DNA of 64,000 bases from CAXXOK01 sp963675925 (GTDB taxonomy: Bacteria > Bacillota > Clostridia > Christensenellales > Aristaeellaceae). Below are positions 41,502-49,741 of this stretch, piece by piece; position 1 is the stretch's first letter, and each line of letters starts with the position of its first letter. The notes beneath the pieces were generated by a model. The model was not told the origin of the DNA, searched no databases, and saw only the letters and a list, made by a program, of their open reading frames with translations. The stretch is taken from the NCBI GenBank assembly GCA_963675925.2, contig CAXXIB010000004.1:248001-312000 (forward strand). Reading direction: 5' to 3'. The position numbers and the translations under genes were made by a program.

Positions 41502-43016
41502 TTACTTGCTGTTTCGTCTGAGGATGATACGCACCACATCATTTTCGCGCATATGCACGATGAGCTTGGCCGTACCATCGTTGCCGACATGCAGGGTGCT
41601 GATGCTTTCGGGTTTGCCGTCGGTCTGCTCGCGCAGGGCTTGGATCTGCTCGCGGGTAGGCGTATCGCTGCCCATCAGATCGCGCAGGCCCTGGCGCAAG
41701 TACAGGGTATACACATCGTTTGCCATATGCCCCACACGGTAGGTTTCCACGGTATACTCGCCGCTTTGCAGCCCGTCCAGCTCCACCTCCGCGTCGTCCA
41801 GCGCTTTGGCGGGCAGATCGCGGATGAAGTATTCCTGGTTATCGGCGTCCTGCTGGGGATGGGTGTAATCCCACAAAAGCACGTGAACCGTATCGGCATC
41901 TGTGGCAGCATAGCTGTCCGCATCGCCGGTCTTTAGCTCGTTTTCAGGCAGTTCACACAGGAACTGATAGGCAAAGAACGATGGCTTTTTCAGCCCCTGA
42001 TTGTTCATCATGCCAAACCCGCCATGGAAGGGTTCGGGGCCCGGCCCGGCTTCCTCGAAGATATCGGTAAAGGTCCAGTAGCTCATGCTTTGCGCAATGC
42101 CCTGGCAGCGCTTGAGTGAATACAGGATAAACGGCGCGGAGACATAGCTGTCGTGTACATTATCCCGGGGAGAGTAGCTGTTGGACCATTCCGTAAAGAG
42201 CACAGGCAGGTTCGGCATGGCCGAGTTTTGCACATCGGTACGCGCGCGAATGGCTTCTTCCACAATGCAATCCTGGTTTTTCTCAAGCCGGTGGCGATTT
42301 TCACCGAATTCATCCAGATGGCCGTCCACGCCATAGGCATGTGTTGTAATAAAATCCAAGGGAATGTTATTTGTGGCACAGTGATCAATCAGCTCCGCCA
42401 CCCAGGTGCCCGTGTCCAGCCCGGCCGTGCCGGGGCCGCCGACGCGGTAGGCCGGGTCCACCGCTTTGACGGCTGCCACGCTGGCATCATACAAAGCAAA
42501 GTACTCCTGCTGCGTGCCGGAGAAAAAGCCTTTGAGGTTGGGTTCGTTCCAGACTTCAAAGTACCACTTCTGCACCTCTGTCGTGCCATAGCGCCGGGTC
42601 GCATGGCGGGTGAAGGCCTCGACCAGGTCATGCCACTGCCGCATATCCTTAGGCGGGGTGACATTGCCCTTCCACCAGAAGATGGTCTGCTCGCCGCTTT
42701 TCAGGCAATCGGGCATAAAGCCAAGCTCCACCAGCGGGCGGATGCCGCGCTTGAGCATCGCGTCAATGACCAAGTCCACATACTGCCAGTTGTAGAGCAC
42801 CTTCCCCTCCCGGTCCAGCCGGCAGACGGCCATATCATCGGAAAACAGGCCGTGAAAGCGCAGGTATCCAAAGCCGCAGGCCTCCTGCAAGCAGGAAAGT
42901 TGATCCAGGGTCTCGGCCCGGAGCATTTCCCCCGCCCGCCCCGCGCCGACACAGTGGGCAAAGAAGCGGTTCAGTCTGGTGGGTTCTTGTCTCAGGTCAA
43001 TGTGCAGGGTTCTCAT
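41502..43016 (-). CDS. xynB: GH39 beta-xylosidase
   Basis: Retaining exo-beta-1,4-xylosidase releasing xylose from xylo-oligosaccharides. The 504-residue intracellular enzyme has the acid/base Glu E158 in FEVWNEPN and the nucleophile E276 in LFTEWSNS, close to positions 160 and 277 known for Thermoanaerobacterium XynB. RFHGLFSDDM, HAYGVD and a C-terminal beta-sandwich (LLWDYTHP onward) also fit. GGAGG with eight-base spacing favours ATG 43016 over the adjacent GTG. Divergent from the regulator genes. Confidence 0.93.
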   Translation of the reverse strand: MRTLHIDLRQEPTRLNRFFAHCVGAGRAGEMLRAETLDQLSCLQEACGFGYLRFHGLFSDDMAVCRLDREGKVLYNWQYVDLVIDAMLKRGIRPLVELGFMPDCLKSGEQTIFWWKGNVTPPKDMRQWHDLVEAFTRHATRRYGTTEVQKWYFEVWNEPNLKGFFSGTQQEYFALYDASVAAVKAVDPAYRVGGPGTAGLDTGTWVAELIDHCATNNIPLDFITTHAYGVDGHLDEFGENRHRLEKNQDCIVEEAIRARTDVQNSAMPNLPVLFTEWSNSYSPRDNVHDSYVSAPFILYSLKRCQGIAQSMSYWTFTDIFEEAGPGPEPFHGGFGMMNNQGLKKPSFFAYQFLCELPENELKTGDADSYAATDADTVHVLLWDYTHPQQDADNQEYFIRDLPAKALDDAEVELDGLQSGEYTVETYRVGHMANDVYTLYLRQGLRDLMGSDTPTREQIQALREQTDGKPESISTLHVGNDGTAKLIVHMRENDVVRIILRRNSK

Positions 43017-43037
43017 CACAGTTGCCTCCTTTTATGG

Positions 43038-43067
43038 TTGCCCGGTGTTTGCTTGATGCTGTATAAT
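43038..43067 (+). promoter_or_regulatory. Promoter of the yesN-yesM-yesN regulatory genes
   Basis: TTGCCC (43038-43043) and perfect TATAAT (43062-43067), 18-bp spacer, ~38 bases before the TTG start. The -10 region is near-palindromic, so it could also serve the divergent GH39 gene. Confidence 0.55.
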
Positions 43068-43104
43068 ATGAACTAACAGTGTAAATTAAACAGGTGGTGA
43101 GGAA

Positions 43105-44604
43105 TTGTATCGCGCAGTGATCGTGGACGACGAACCCTTCATGCTGGAAGGCATGCGTATGATGATTGACTGGCAGCGCTGTGGCTTTACGCTCAGCGGC
43201 GAAGCTGCCAACGCCCAGGATGCCCTGCACCTTTTAGATACCCTCCAGCCGCATTTGCTGATCACCGATGTGCGTATGCCGGGGATGCTGGGGACGGACC
43301 TTGCCTCCATCGTCAACCGCTACCATCCCGGTATTTTGATCCTGTTTTTCAGCGGATACCGGGATTTTAGCTATGCGCAGGCGGCCATCCGTTCGCACGC
43401 GTTTGGCTACCTGGTCAAGCCCATCGATGTGGAAGAAGTAGAAGCTACGCTATTACAGGCCAAGGCGGAGCTGGATGCCCGCCAGTTCGATACCCCGCAG
43501 GACGACGGCCCGGCGCAAGCGCTGCAAGACCCTGTGTTTCGCCGTCTGGCCTGCGGCGACGACAGCCACCAAAGTTTGCTGCGTGCCGGGGTGCTTTTGC
43601 AGCTTCAGCCTGACGACCCCTGTTGGTGCGCAGTGCTTTCGCACAGCCACGGCGCGGTAAGCGATAACGCAAAGCTTGTGCTGACATCAGCAGGCGCGAC
43701 CGTGTTTGAGCTTACCCCCGGAGAATACGGGCTGTACTTTCAGCAGATCGAGCGCGATACAACGCGCCTGGAGCGACTGACCGCGCTGCTGTCACAGCAG
43801 GAAGACTATACGTTAAGCGCCGGGCGGGTGTATACCGGTGCGCAGGGCTTTCAGCGCAGTTTGCTGGAAGCGCTTGATGCACAGGGCGCACTGTACGAAA
43901 TCAGCGGTTCGCTTAAGCTCTATAAGCCGTTTGATACCCAGACGACCGCGTGGCTGGATCACGCTTGCCTGACCCAGATTCGCCAGGCGCTATCCAGCGG
44001 CAATTCCGATGCCTTGCAAGCCGCCATTACGGCCCTGCGCAACGCAGCTGCCGAGGCCGCACCCAGCCTGTTTGCGTTGCGGTGTATGGCCGCCACGCTG
44101 GATGCCATGCTGCCCGCCAACGTAAGCGATCTGTGCGCCCCGCCCAGCCATCCGCTATGGCAGCAGGATGCCCAGGACCCGGACGCATGGCTGACCGCTT
44201 TGATTGAGCAGCTGTACGCCATTGAGCGCAGCTTGCTGCCGGAAGCAGGCGACAGCTACCCAGCCGGGGTGCGGGAAACCGTTGAGGCAATCCGCACGCG
44301 CTATACCGAGCCGCTCAGCCTGACCAAGATAGCACAGGATCTGCACATGAACCCGGCGTATCTGGGCCAGCTGTTTAAAAAGCACACCGGTTCTACCTTC
44401 CACCGGCAGCTGCTGCTGGTGCGCATTGAGCATGCCTGTCTTTTGCTGCGGCAAACCCTGCGCCCCGTTTCCGAGATTGCCCTCAGCGTGGGCTTTCGGG
44501 ATGTGGATTACTTTTCCCAGCGGTTTAGAAACCGTATGGGGATGAACCCGGTCGCCTACCGCTACGCCGTCACCCCCAAGGAGGACACGCATGCGACGCA
44601 TTAA
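43105..44604 (+). CDS. YesN-type response regulator with AraC DNA-binding domain
   Basis: Transcription regulator of a two-component system. The 499-residue protein has a receiver domain (AVIVDDEP; phospho-acceptor D55 in LLITDVRMPG; K in YLVKPID), a ~270-residue linker, and two helix-turn-helices of an AraC domain (LSLTKIAQDLHMNPAYLGQLFKKHTG; VSEIALSVGFRDVDYFSQRFRNRMGMNPVAYR). Start is TTG at 43105 with AGGTGG. It overlaps the kinase gene by 14 bases. Expected to control the adjacent xylan genes. Confidence 0.92.
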   Translation: MYRAVIVDDEPFMLEGMRMMIDWQRCGFTLSGEAANAQDALHLLDTLQPHLLITDVRMPGMLGTDLASIVNRYHPGILILFFSGYRDFSYAQAAIRSHAFGYLVKPIDVEEVEATLLQAKAELDARQFDTPQDDGPAQALQDPVFRRLACGDDSHQSLLRAGVLLQLQPDDPCWCAVLSHSHGAVSDNAKLVLTSAGATVFELTPGEYGLYFQQIERDTTRLERLTALLSQQEDYTLSAGRVYTGAQGFQRSLLEALDAQGALYEISGSLKLYKPFDTQTTAWLDHACLTQIRQALSSGNSDALQAAITALRNAAAEAAPSLFALRCMAATLDAMLPANVSDLCAPPSHPLWQQDAQDPDAWLTALIEQLYAIERSLLPEAGDSYPAGVRETVEAIRTRYTEPLSLTKIAQDLHMNPAYLGQLFKKHTGSTFHRQLLLVRIEHACLLLRQTLRPVSEIALSVGFRDVDYFSQRFRNRMGMNPVAYRYAVTPKEDTHATH

Positions 44605-46324
44605 CAATCTGCCGATTCGCAGCAAGTTCATTTTGCTGTATGTGCTGGGCGTGCTGCTGCCCATCTGCATATTGCTCACCTACGTACTGACCAATGTGAC
44701 GGCAGAAATTCGGATGCGCGAGACACGCAACGCCGAGCAGTCTTTAAACCGCGTATACTCCGCGCTGGACGCGCAGTTTGCGGGTGTTGTGTCGCTGTCC
44801 AATGCCATATCCAGCGACAGCCAGGTAGAAAGTCTGCTGCAACGCCGCTACGAAAGTCCGGTGAATTATTATAGCACATATTATCTGGAATTACGCCCCA
44901 TTCTCAACCGCTATACATTGGCCTATGACCAGCATGTAACCACGTTGTTTATCTACTCAGACAACCAAACCATGTTCAACGGCGGCTACTGCCTCTACAT
45001 CACCCCGGAGGTGCGAGCCGAGGAGTGGTTCCCCGCAAGTATTCCCTCCGAAGCACAGATGAAAGTATATCTCCGCAAGCAGGTTGGGCAGACCAGCATA
45101 TTGCAGCTTTGCGTCACCCGCACACTGCATGTCGGATCGCCCTTTACCCAGGTCCTGCGCATTGATTTGAACATGGAGCCGATCACAACATTGATGAAGG
45201 AAGAAAGCTCCTACCTGTCCATCTACTTGGTCGCGCCGGATGGCACCGCCGTGGTCTACCCCGGCAGTTTGCAGGGCAACTTCATCACCGACCGTTCCAT
45301 CCGGCCGCCGGACAGTACCGACCTGCAGGTGTCGTTCAGCGAACGCCCCGGCATGAACGGCTGGACGCTGCTGGCCAACATCAACGATGAGATCATGCAG
45401 CGTAGAATACGCGATGCGATTGTGGTGGGGCTGCTGCTGGGCATTTTCAGCTCCGGCTTTGCAGCGCTGATTGCCATTGTTTTCTCCCGGTCCATCGCAC
45501 TGCGCAGCCAGCGACTGCTGCGGCATATGGACTCCATGACCGCCGAACACTTCTCGCCCATCACGCGCGATCCCGGCGAGGACGAAATCGGCGAGCTGAC
45601 CACACACTTTAACGACATGGGCGAACGCCTGCACGAGCTGATTGACGACCTGTATGTACTACAGCTGCAAAAAAAGAACATGGAACTGGAAAACGTGCGC
45701 GCGGAGCTGAAATATTTGCAGGCGCAGATCGACCCGCATTTCCTGTTCAACACCCTCAACGGCCTTTTGGTGCTTAGCGTACGCAACGGTCACACCGAGG
45801 AGGCCACCGTGCTGCGTGCGCTGTCTAAAATCCTGCGCCGCATGATTGATACCACACATGACGTGGTTCCCCTGTCCGAGGAGCTGGAATTCGTACGCAT
45901 GGTGCTAACCATTGAGCAGTTCCGTTTCCACGGCAAGCTGAAATACGAGTTCGATATCTCTCCCGAAGCGCTGGCACTGACCGTACCAGTGATGAGTGTG
46001 CAAGGATTGGTGGAAAACGCCTGCAAGCACGGCGTGCAGCACCTTAGCGACCCGGGCTTCATCAGCGTTTCGGCCTTTGTGGAAGACGGTGGCGCACTGG
46101 TTGTGGAAGTCGCCGATAACGGCGTGGGCCTGAAGCCTGCGCGGCTGAAAGAACTGCTGCATCAAATTCAAAGCCCCGAAGATATGAACGACAGCATCGG
46201 CCTGCAAAATATATACCGCCGCCTGAAGCTGTATTACGGCGATGCCGTTGCGCTGGAGCTGCGCTGCGCACCGGAGCGCGGAACCATCGCCAGCATGCGC
46301 ATACCCCGGCAGGAAGGAGCGTGA
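44591..46324 (+). CDS. YesM-type sensor histidine kinase
   Basis: Membrane sensor kinase of 577 residues: TM helix ~13-35, a ~240-residue extracellular sensor (Cache-like) domain, a second TM ~277-297, a HAMP segment, and the His_kinase domain with H382 in QAQIDPHFLFNTLN, the N box VQGLVENACKHGV, and VADNGVGLKP. This LytS/YesM family commonly senses carbohydrate, directly or via a binding protein. It is flanked by two response regulators in the same operon. Confidence 0.93.
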   Translation: MRRINNLPIRSKFILLYVLGVLLPICILLTYVLTNVTAEIRMRETRNAEQSLNRVYSALDAQFAGVVSLSNAISSDSQVESLLQRRYESPVNYYSTYYLELRPILNRYTLAYDQHVTTLFIYSDNQTMFNGGYCLYITPEVRAEEWFPASIPSEAQMKVYLRKQVGQTSILQLCVTRTLHVGSPFTQVLRIDLNMEPITTLMKEESSYLSIYLVAPDGTAVVYPGSLQGNFITDRSIRPPDSTDLQVSFSERPGMNGWTLLANINDEIMQRRIRDAIVVGLLLGIFSSGFAALIAIVFSRSIALRSQRLLRHMDSMTAEHFSPITRDPGEDEIGELTTHFNDMGERLHELIDDLYVLQLQKKNMELENVRAELKYLQAQIDPHFLFNTLNGLLVLSVRNGHTEEATVLRALSKILRRMIDTTHDVVPLSEELEFVRMVLTIEQFRFHGKLKYEFDISPEALALTVPVMSVQGLVENACKHGVQHLSDPGFISVSAFVEDGGALVVEVADNGVGLKPARLKELLHQIQSPEDMNDSIGLQNIYRRLKLYYGDAVALELRCAPERGTIASMRIPRQEGA

Positions 46325-46331
46325 TGCAGCC

Positions 46332-47669
46332 TTGCGTGTTATGCTAATCGATGACGAACCTTTGGCGCTGGAAGGGCTGAAATTGCTGATTGACTGGCAG
46401 GCCGAAGGCTTTACCGTTTGCGCGGAAAGCCAAAGCGCTGTGAAGGCGCTGGCTCTGCTACCCACAGCCAAGCCCGATCTGATCGTGACCGACATTCGCA
46501 TGCCGGAGATGAGCGGGCTGGAGTTGCTGGATGCCGCCCGGCAAGCCGGATTCGACGGTCAGTTTATCATCGTCAGCGGATACTCGGACTTTTATTACGC
46601 CAAAAAGGCCTTGCAGCTGGGTGTGGCGGGCTACCTGCTCAAGCCCATAGAATCGGCAGATGCAACGGCTGTGCTTGCGCATGTCCGCAAAAAGCTCATC
46701 GACCGGGAAGCCGCCGCCAATATGCGCCTGCAACTACAGCAACGCGCGATTGGGTCGCTGCTTACGGACGGAAGCGCAGCAAGCGACCCCCTACCACAGG
46801 CCGCAGGCTGGATGCTGGCAACCTGGGGCGCGCCGCTACCCTATCAGGATCAGCAAGCCATCAGCGCGCTGTTTTCCGGCGACGAGGCGACCATCCACAT
46901 TGTAGAGGACAAGGAATTTCTGGTTTTACAGCTAGCAAACGACGGTGAAGCCCCGGACCTCAGCCCTGTCAGCGCGCTGCTCAAACCACTGGGGCGCAGC
47001 CTGAAAATCGGCGACCCGGTAGACAACGCAAGCAAGCTACCTGCCCTTCGAAAACAGCTATCCGACCAACTGGACAGCCAGTGCCGCAAGGTGCTGCCGG
47101 ACTTGGTGGACAAGCTCGTGCGCACCATCGCCCTGCGGCAGACGGACGAATGCAAGAAGCGCTGCGAGGAGCTGACTGCGTTTTGCGCGGTGTGCGGCAT
47201 GCATGCGGCAACCTATGCAAGGCGGCAACTGCTTTCGGCCTGCTCAGGCCTGCTGCAAAGCCGCAATGCCGCCCTGCAAACCTTTCTGCGTTCACAGGAC
47301 GCCGGGTTTGCAGAATTATCCCTACTGGCCATCCAGTTGCTTGCGCCAAAGCAGGAACGCATCAGCGACCGCATGGAACGCTACGCCATTGAGCATATGG
47401 AGGAGACTATCACCCTTTCCGATGTCGCCGCTGCACTGACCTATAACACGACGTATTTGGGGCGCAAGTTCCTACAGGAGCGCGGCATTGGTTTTCGGGA
47501 TTTTGTAACGCAGCTGCGTATGGAAAAAAGCGCTGCGCTGCTCAAGACAACCAAGCGCTCTGTCACCGATATCTCAAGGGCTGTCGGCTACGAATACTAT
47601 AAGCGTTTCTTAAAGCATTTTAAGCAGCGTTACGGCGTATCGCCGGAGCAGTACCGTAAGCAAAAATAA
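46332..47669 (+). CDS. Second YesN-type response regulator with AraC DNA-binding domain
   Basis: A 445-residue regulator: receiver domain (VMLIDDEP; D54 in LIVTDIRMPE; YLLKPIE), linker, and AraC domain (ITLSDVAAALTYNTTYLGRKFLQERGIGF; VTDISRAVGYEYYKRFLKHFKQRYGVSPEQYRKQ). The most family-like start is TTG at 46332, with GGAAGGAG upstream at a rather long 12-base spacing; ATG at 46341 is an alternative. It shares one kinase with the first regulator. A bidirectional terminator follows. Confidence 0.88.
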   Translation: MRVMLIDDEPLALEGLKLLIDWQAEGFTVCAESQSAVKALALLPTAKPDLIVTDIRMPEMSGLELLDAARQAGFDGQFIIVSGYSDFYYAKKALQLGVAGYLLKPIESADATAVLAHVRKKLIDREAAANMRLQLQQRAIGSLLTDGSAASDPLPQAAGWMLATWGAPLPYQDQQAISALFSGDEATIHIVEDKEFLVLQLANDGEAPDLSPVSALLKPLGRSLKIGDPVDNASKLPALRKQLSDQLDSQCRKVLPDLVDKLVRTIALRQTDECKKRCEELTAFCAVCGMHAATYARRQLLSACSGLLQSRNAALQTFLRSQDAGFAELSLLAIQLLAPKQERISDRMERYAIEHMEETITLSDVAAALTYNTTYLGRKFLQERGIGFRDFVTQLRMEKSAALLKTTKRSVTDISRAVGYEYYKRFLKHFKQRYGVSPEQYRKQK

Positions 47670-47677
47670 GGGCACAA

Positions 47678-47708
47678 AACAACCCGGACGCATTTCGTCC
47701 GGGTTGTT
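47678..47708. terminator. Bidirectional intrinsic terminator
   Basis: Thirteen-base exact inverted repeat (AACAACCCGGACG and its complement) with a five-base loop, A-rich on the left and TTTATA on the right. It ends the regulatory operon (+) and the transporter operon (-) that converge here. Confidence 0.9.
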
Positions 47709-47731
47709 TATAATCTCGAAAAACGAGGGAA

Positions 47732-48649
47732 TCAGCCTTTGACGCTGCCCACGTTCAGCCCCACAACAAAGTAGCGTTGCAGGAACGGGTAAATCACTAC
47801 AATCGGGGCAGCGGAGACAACGGTAATCGCCGCGCGAATGGTGACCGGCGTGGTATTGGTGGTACTAGCCGCCGCATCCACACTGGTGAGTATGGCGTTG
47901 GCCTGGTTGGTCGTGGTCGCCAGTTTTAGTTTGAGCAGGTATTGCAGCGTGTGCAAATGTACTTTGCTGGCATTGTACAGGTGGGTATCAAACCAGCTGT
48001 TCCATGCACCGACCGCCACAAACAGGGCAACCGTTGCCAGCACCGGCATACAAAGCGGGAAAATCACCTTCCAGAACAGGTAGATATCCCCGGCACCGTC
48101 GATACGCGCACTTTCCACCAGCGCTTCCGGGAGGCTGAGAATATAGGTTCGGGTGATAATCATGTTAAAGCACGACAGCATCGTCGGTACGATGTATACC
48201 CAGAAGCTTTTACCAAGCCCCAACGTACGCTGAATGAGCAGGTAGTTGGGAATCAGCCCGGCGTTTACATACATGGTCAGCACAAACATGGTGGTAATAA
48301 ACTTGCGCAGCACATATTCCCGGCGGCTTAAGGCATAAGCCAGCATCGAGGTGAGCACCACATTGAGTATGGTCTGGATCGCCGTACGGGCAATGGTGAT
48401 GAAAAATGCATTGAAGATGATTTCATCAGCGAATATTGTCTCGTAGCTTTTCAAACTGAACTGGCGCGGCCATAAGCCGATGCCGCCGCGCACCGCGTCG
48501 GTCCCGTCGTTAAACGAGATCGCGATGGTGTTGAGTACCGGATACAGCGTCACCATGACCAGCAGGATCATTGCAAGCCCGTTGACCAGCGGAAATATGG
48601 AACGCCTGCGAAGATGTGTGGCCCGCTTAGGGAAGACTGTTTTCATCAT
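47732..48649 (-). CDS. lplC: ABC sugar transporter permease, LplC/MalG type
   Basis: Inner-membrane permease of the carbohydrate uptake type 1 family. The 305-residue protein has about six TM segments and the EAA loop that contacts the ATPase (EALVESARIDGAGDIYLFWKVIFP). It ends with the family tail YPFLQRYFVVGLNVGSVKG. ATG 48649 with AAGGGGGA is the start, 13 bases after the first permease. No ATPase gene is in the locus. Confidence 0.92.
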   Translation of the reverse strand: MMKTVFPKRATHLRRRSIFPLVNGLAMILLVMVTLYPVLNTIAISFNDGTDAVRGGIGLWPRQFSLKSYETIFADEIIFNAFFITIARTAIQTILNVVLTSMLAYALSRREYVLRKFITTMFVLTMYVNAGLIPNYLLIQRTLGLGKSFWVYIVPTMLSCFNMIITRTYILSLPEALVESARIDGAGDIYLFWKVIFPLCMPVLATVALFVAVGAWNSWFDTHLYNASKVHLHTLQYLLKLKLATTTNQANAILTSVDAAASTTNTTPVTIRAAITVVSAAPIVVIYPFLQRYFVVGLNVGSVKG

Positions 48650-48662
48650 TGCTTCTTCCCCC

Positions 48663-49631
48663 TTACAACAGTGTGTCTTCGCCAAGGCGCTTAGCGGTGA
48701 AGTTCGCCGTAAGCATCAAAGCGATGGACACAAGACTTTTAAAGATACCGGCTGCAATAGCGCGGCTGTATTGGCCTTTGGTAATGCCGTATTTCAGGGC
48801 AAAGATGTCCACGGTCTGCGACCAGTCCATCACGATATTCTGGCCCATCAGGTACTGAATCTCAAACCCGGCTTCCATCAGATAGCCGATATTCATCACC
48901 AGCAGCACCATGAACGTAGACTTGATTCCGGGCAGCGTGATATGGAACATCTTCTTAAACCGCCCGGCACCGTCCATATCGGCAGCTTCGTACAGCGCCG
49001 GGTCAATGGCGGCCATAGCCGCCAAGTAAATGATGGTGTTCCAGCCGCATTCCTTCCACAGGTTAATGCCGCCGACCAACCACCAGAAATACTTGCCTTC
49101 TCCTAAAAAGAAGATCGGGTCGTCGATGATACCTAAGGATAGCAATAGTCGGTTGATCGCCCCGTCGCTGGCCAGTATGGTCTGGGCAATGCCCACCACG
49201 ATAACCCAGCTTAGAAAGTGCGGCAGGTAGGTCACCGTCTGCACCGAGCGCTTAAACCGCCGGGTACGAATTTCATTGAGGAATAAAGCCAGGGTAATCG
49301 GGAACACAAATCCAAACACCAGGTTGATTGCCGCCATGGCGAAGGTATTGCGGATCGCCCGGATAAACTCCGGCTTGCTGAACAGCCAGATAAAGTTTTT
49401 CATCCCCACCCATTCGTTGGAAAAAAGCGGTTTGGCGGGGTTATAATTCATGAATGCCGTAATCCATCCCCAGATCGGGAAATAGTTGAACAGCAGAATA
49501 TACAAAAGCATAGGAACGCTCATCAGCATGAGCTGGCGTTGCATCCACAGCCGCCTCCGGAACGGAACGACGCGGTACTGAATTTCATGTTGGTTGGAGA
49601 GTACCACGGTTTGTATCTTGTTTCTCCGCAC
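48663..49631 (-). CDS. lplB: ABC sugar transporter permease, LplB type
   Basis: Partner permease, 322 residues, about six TM helices, LplB-type features (LFNYFPIWGWITAFMNY; the WKECGWNTIIYLAAMAAIDPALYEAADMDGAGRFKKMFHI EAA region). GTG 49631 is eight bases after GTGAGG and preferred over GTG 49640. The LplB/YtcP pair is typical of transporters for plant-polysaccharide oligosaccharides, including aldouronates in Paenibacillus. Confidence 0.9.
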   Translation of the reverse strand: MRRNKIQTVVLSNQHEIQYRVVPFRRRLWMQRQLMLMSVPMLLYILLFNYFPIWGWITAFMNYNPAKPLFSNEWVGMKNFIWLFSKPEFIRAIRNTFAMAAINLVFGFVFPITLALFLNEIRTRRFKRSVQTVTYLPHFLSWVIVVGIAQTILASDGAINRLLLSLGIIDDPIFFLGEGKYFWWLVGGINLWKECGWNTIIYLAAMAAIDPALYEAADMDGAGRFKKMFHITLPGIKSTFMVLLVMNIGYLMEAGFEIQYLMGQNIVMDWSQTVDIFALKYGITKGQYSRAIAAGIFKSLVSIALMLTANFTAKRLGEDTLL

Positions 49632-49694
49632 TGCGTGCACCTCACTTAGGCAAAATCCATCGCGGCAGCCTCAGCGTGCCGCATCATAGTAAAG

Positions 49695-49728
49695 CAATGG
49701 CGGGAGGGGTTTCCTCCTCCCGCCATTG
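49695..49728. repeat. Strong intercistronic hairpin after the binding-protein gene
   Basis: CAATGGCGGGAGG and its exact complement form a 13-bp stem with an eight-base loop in the 110-base gap between the binding-protein and permease genes. Such structures often protect or end the upstream mRNA so that the binding protein is made in excess. Confidence 0.75.
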
Positions 49729-49741
49729 GGACGACATCTAC

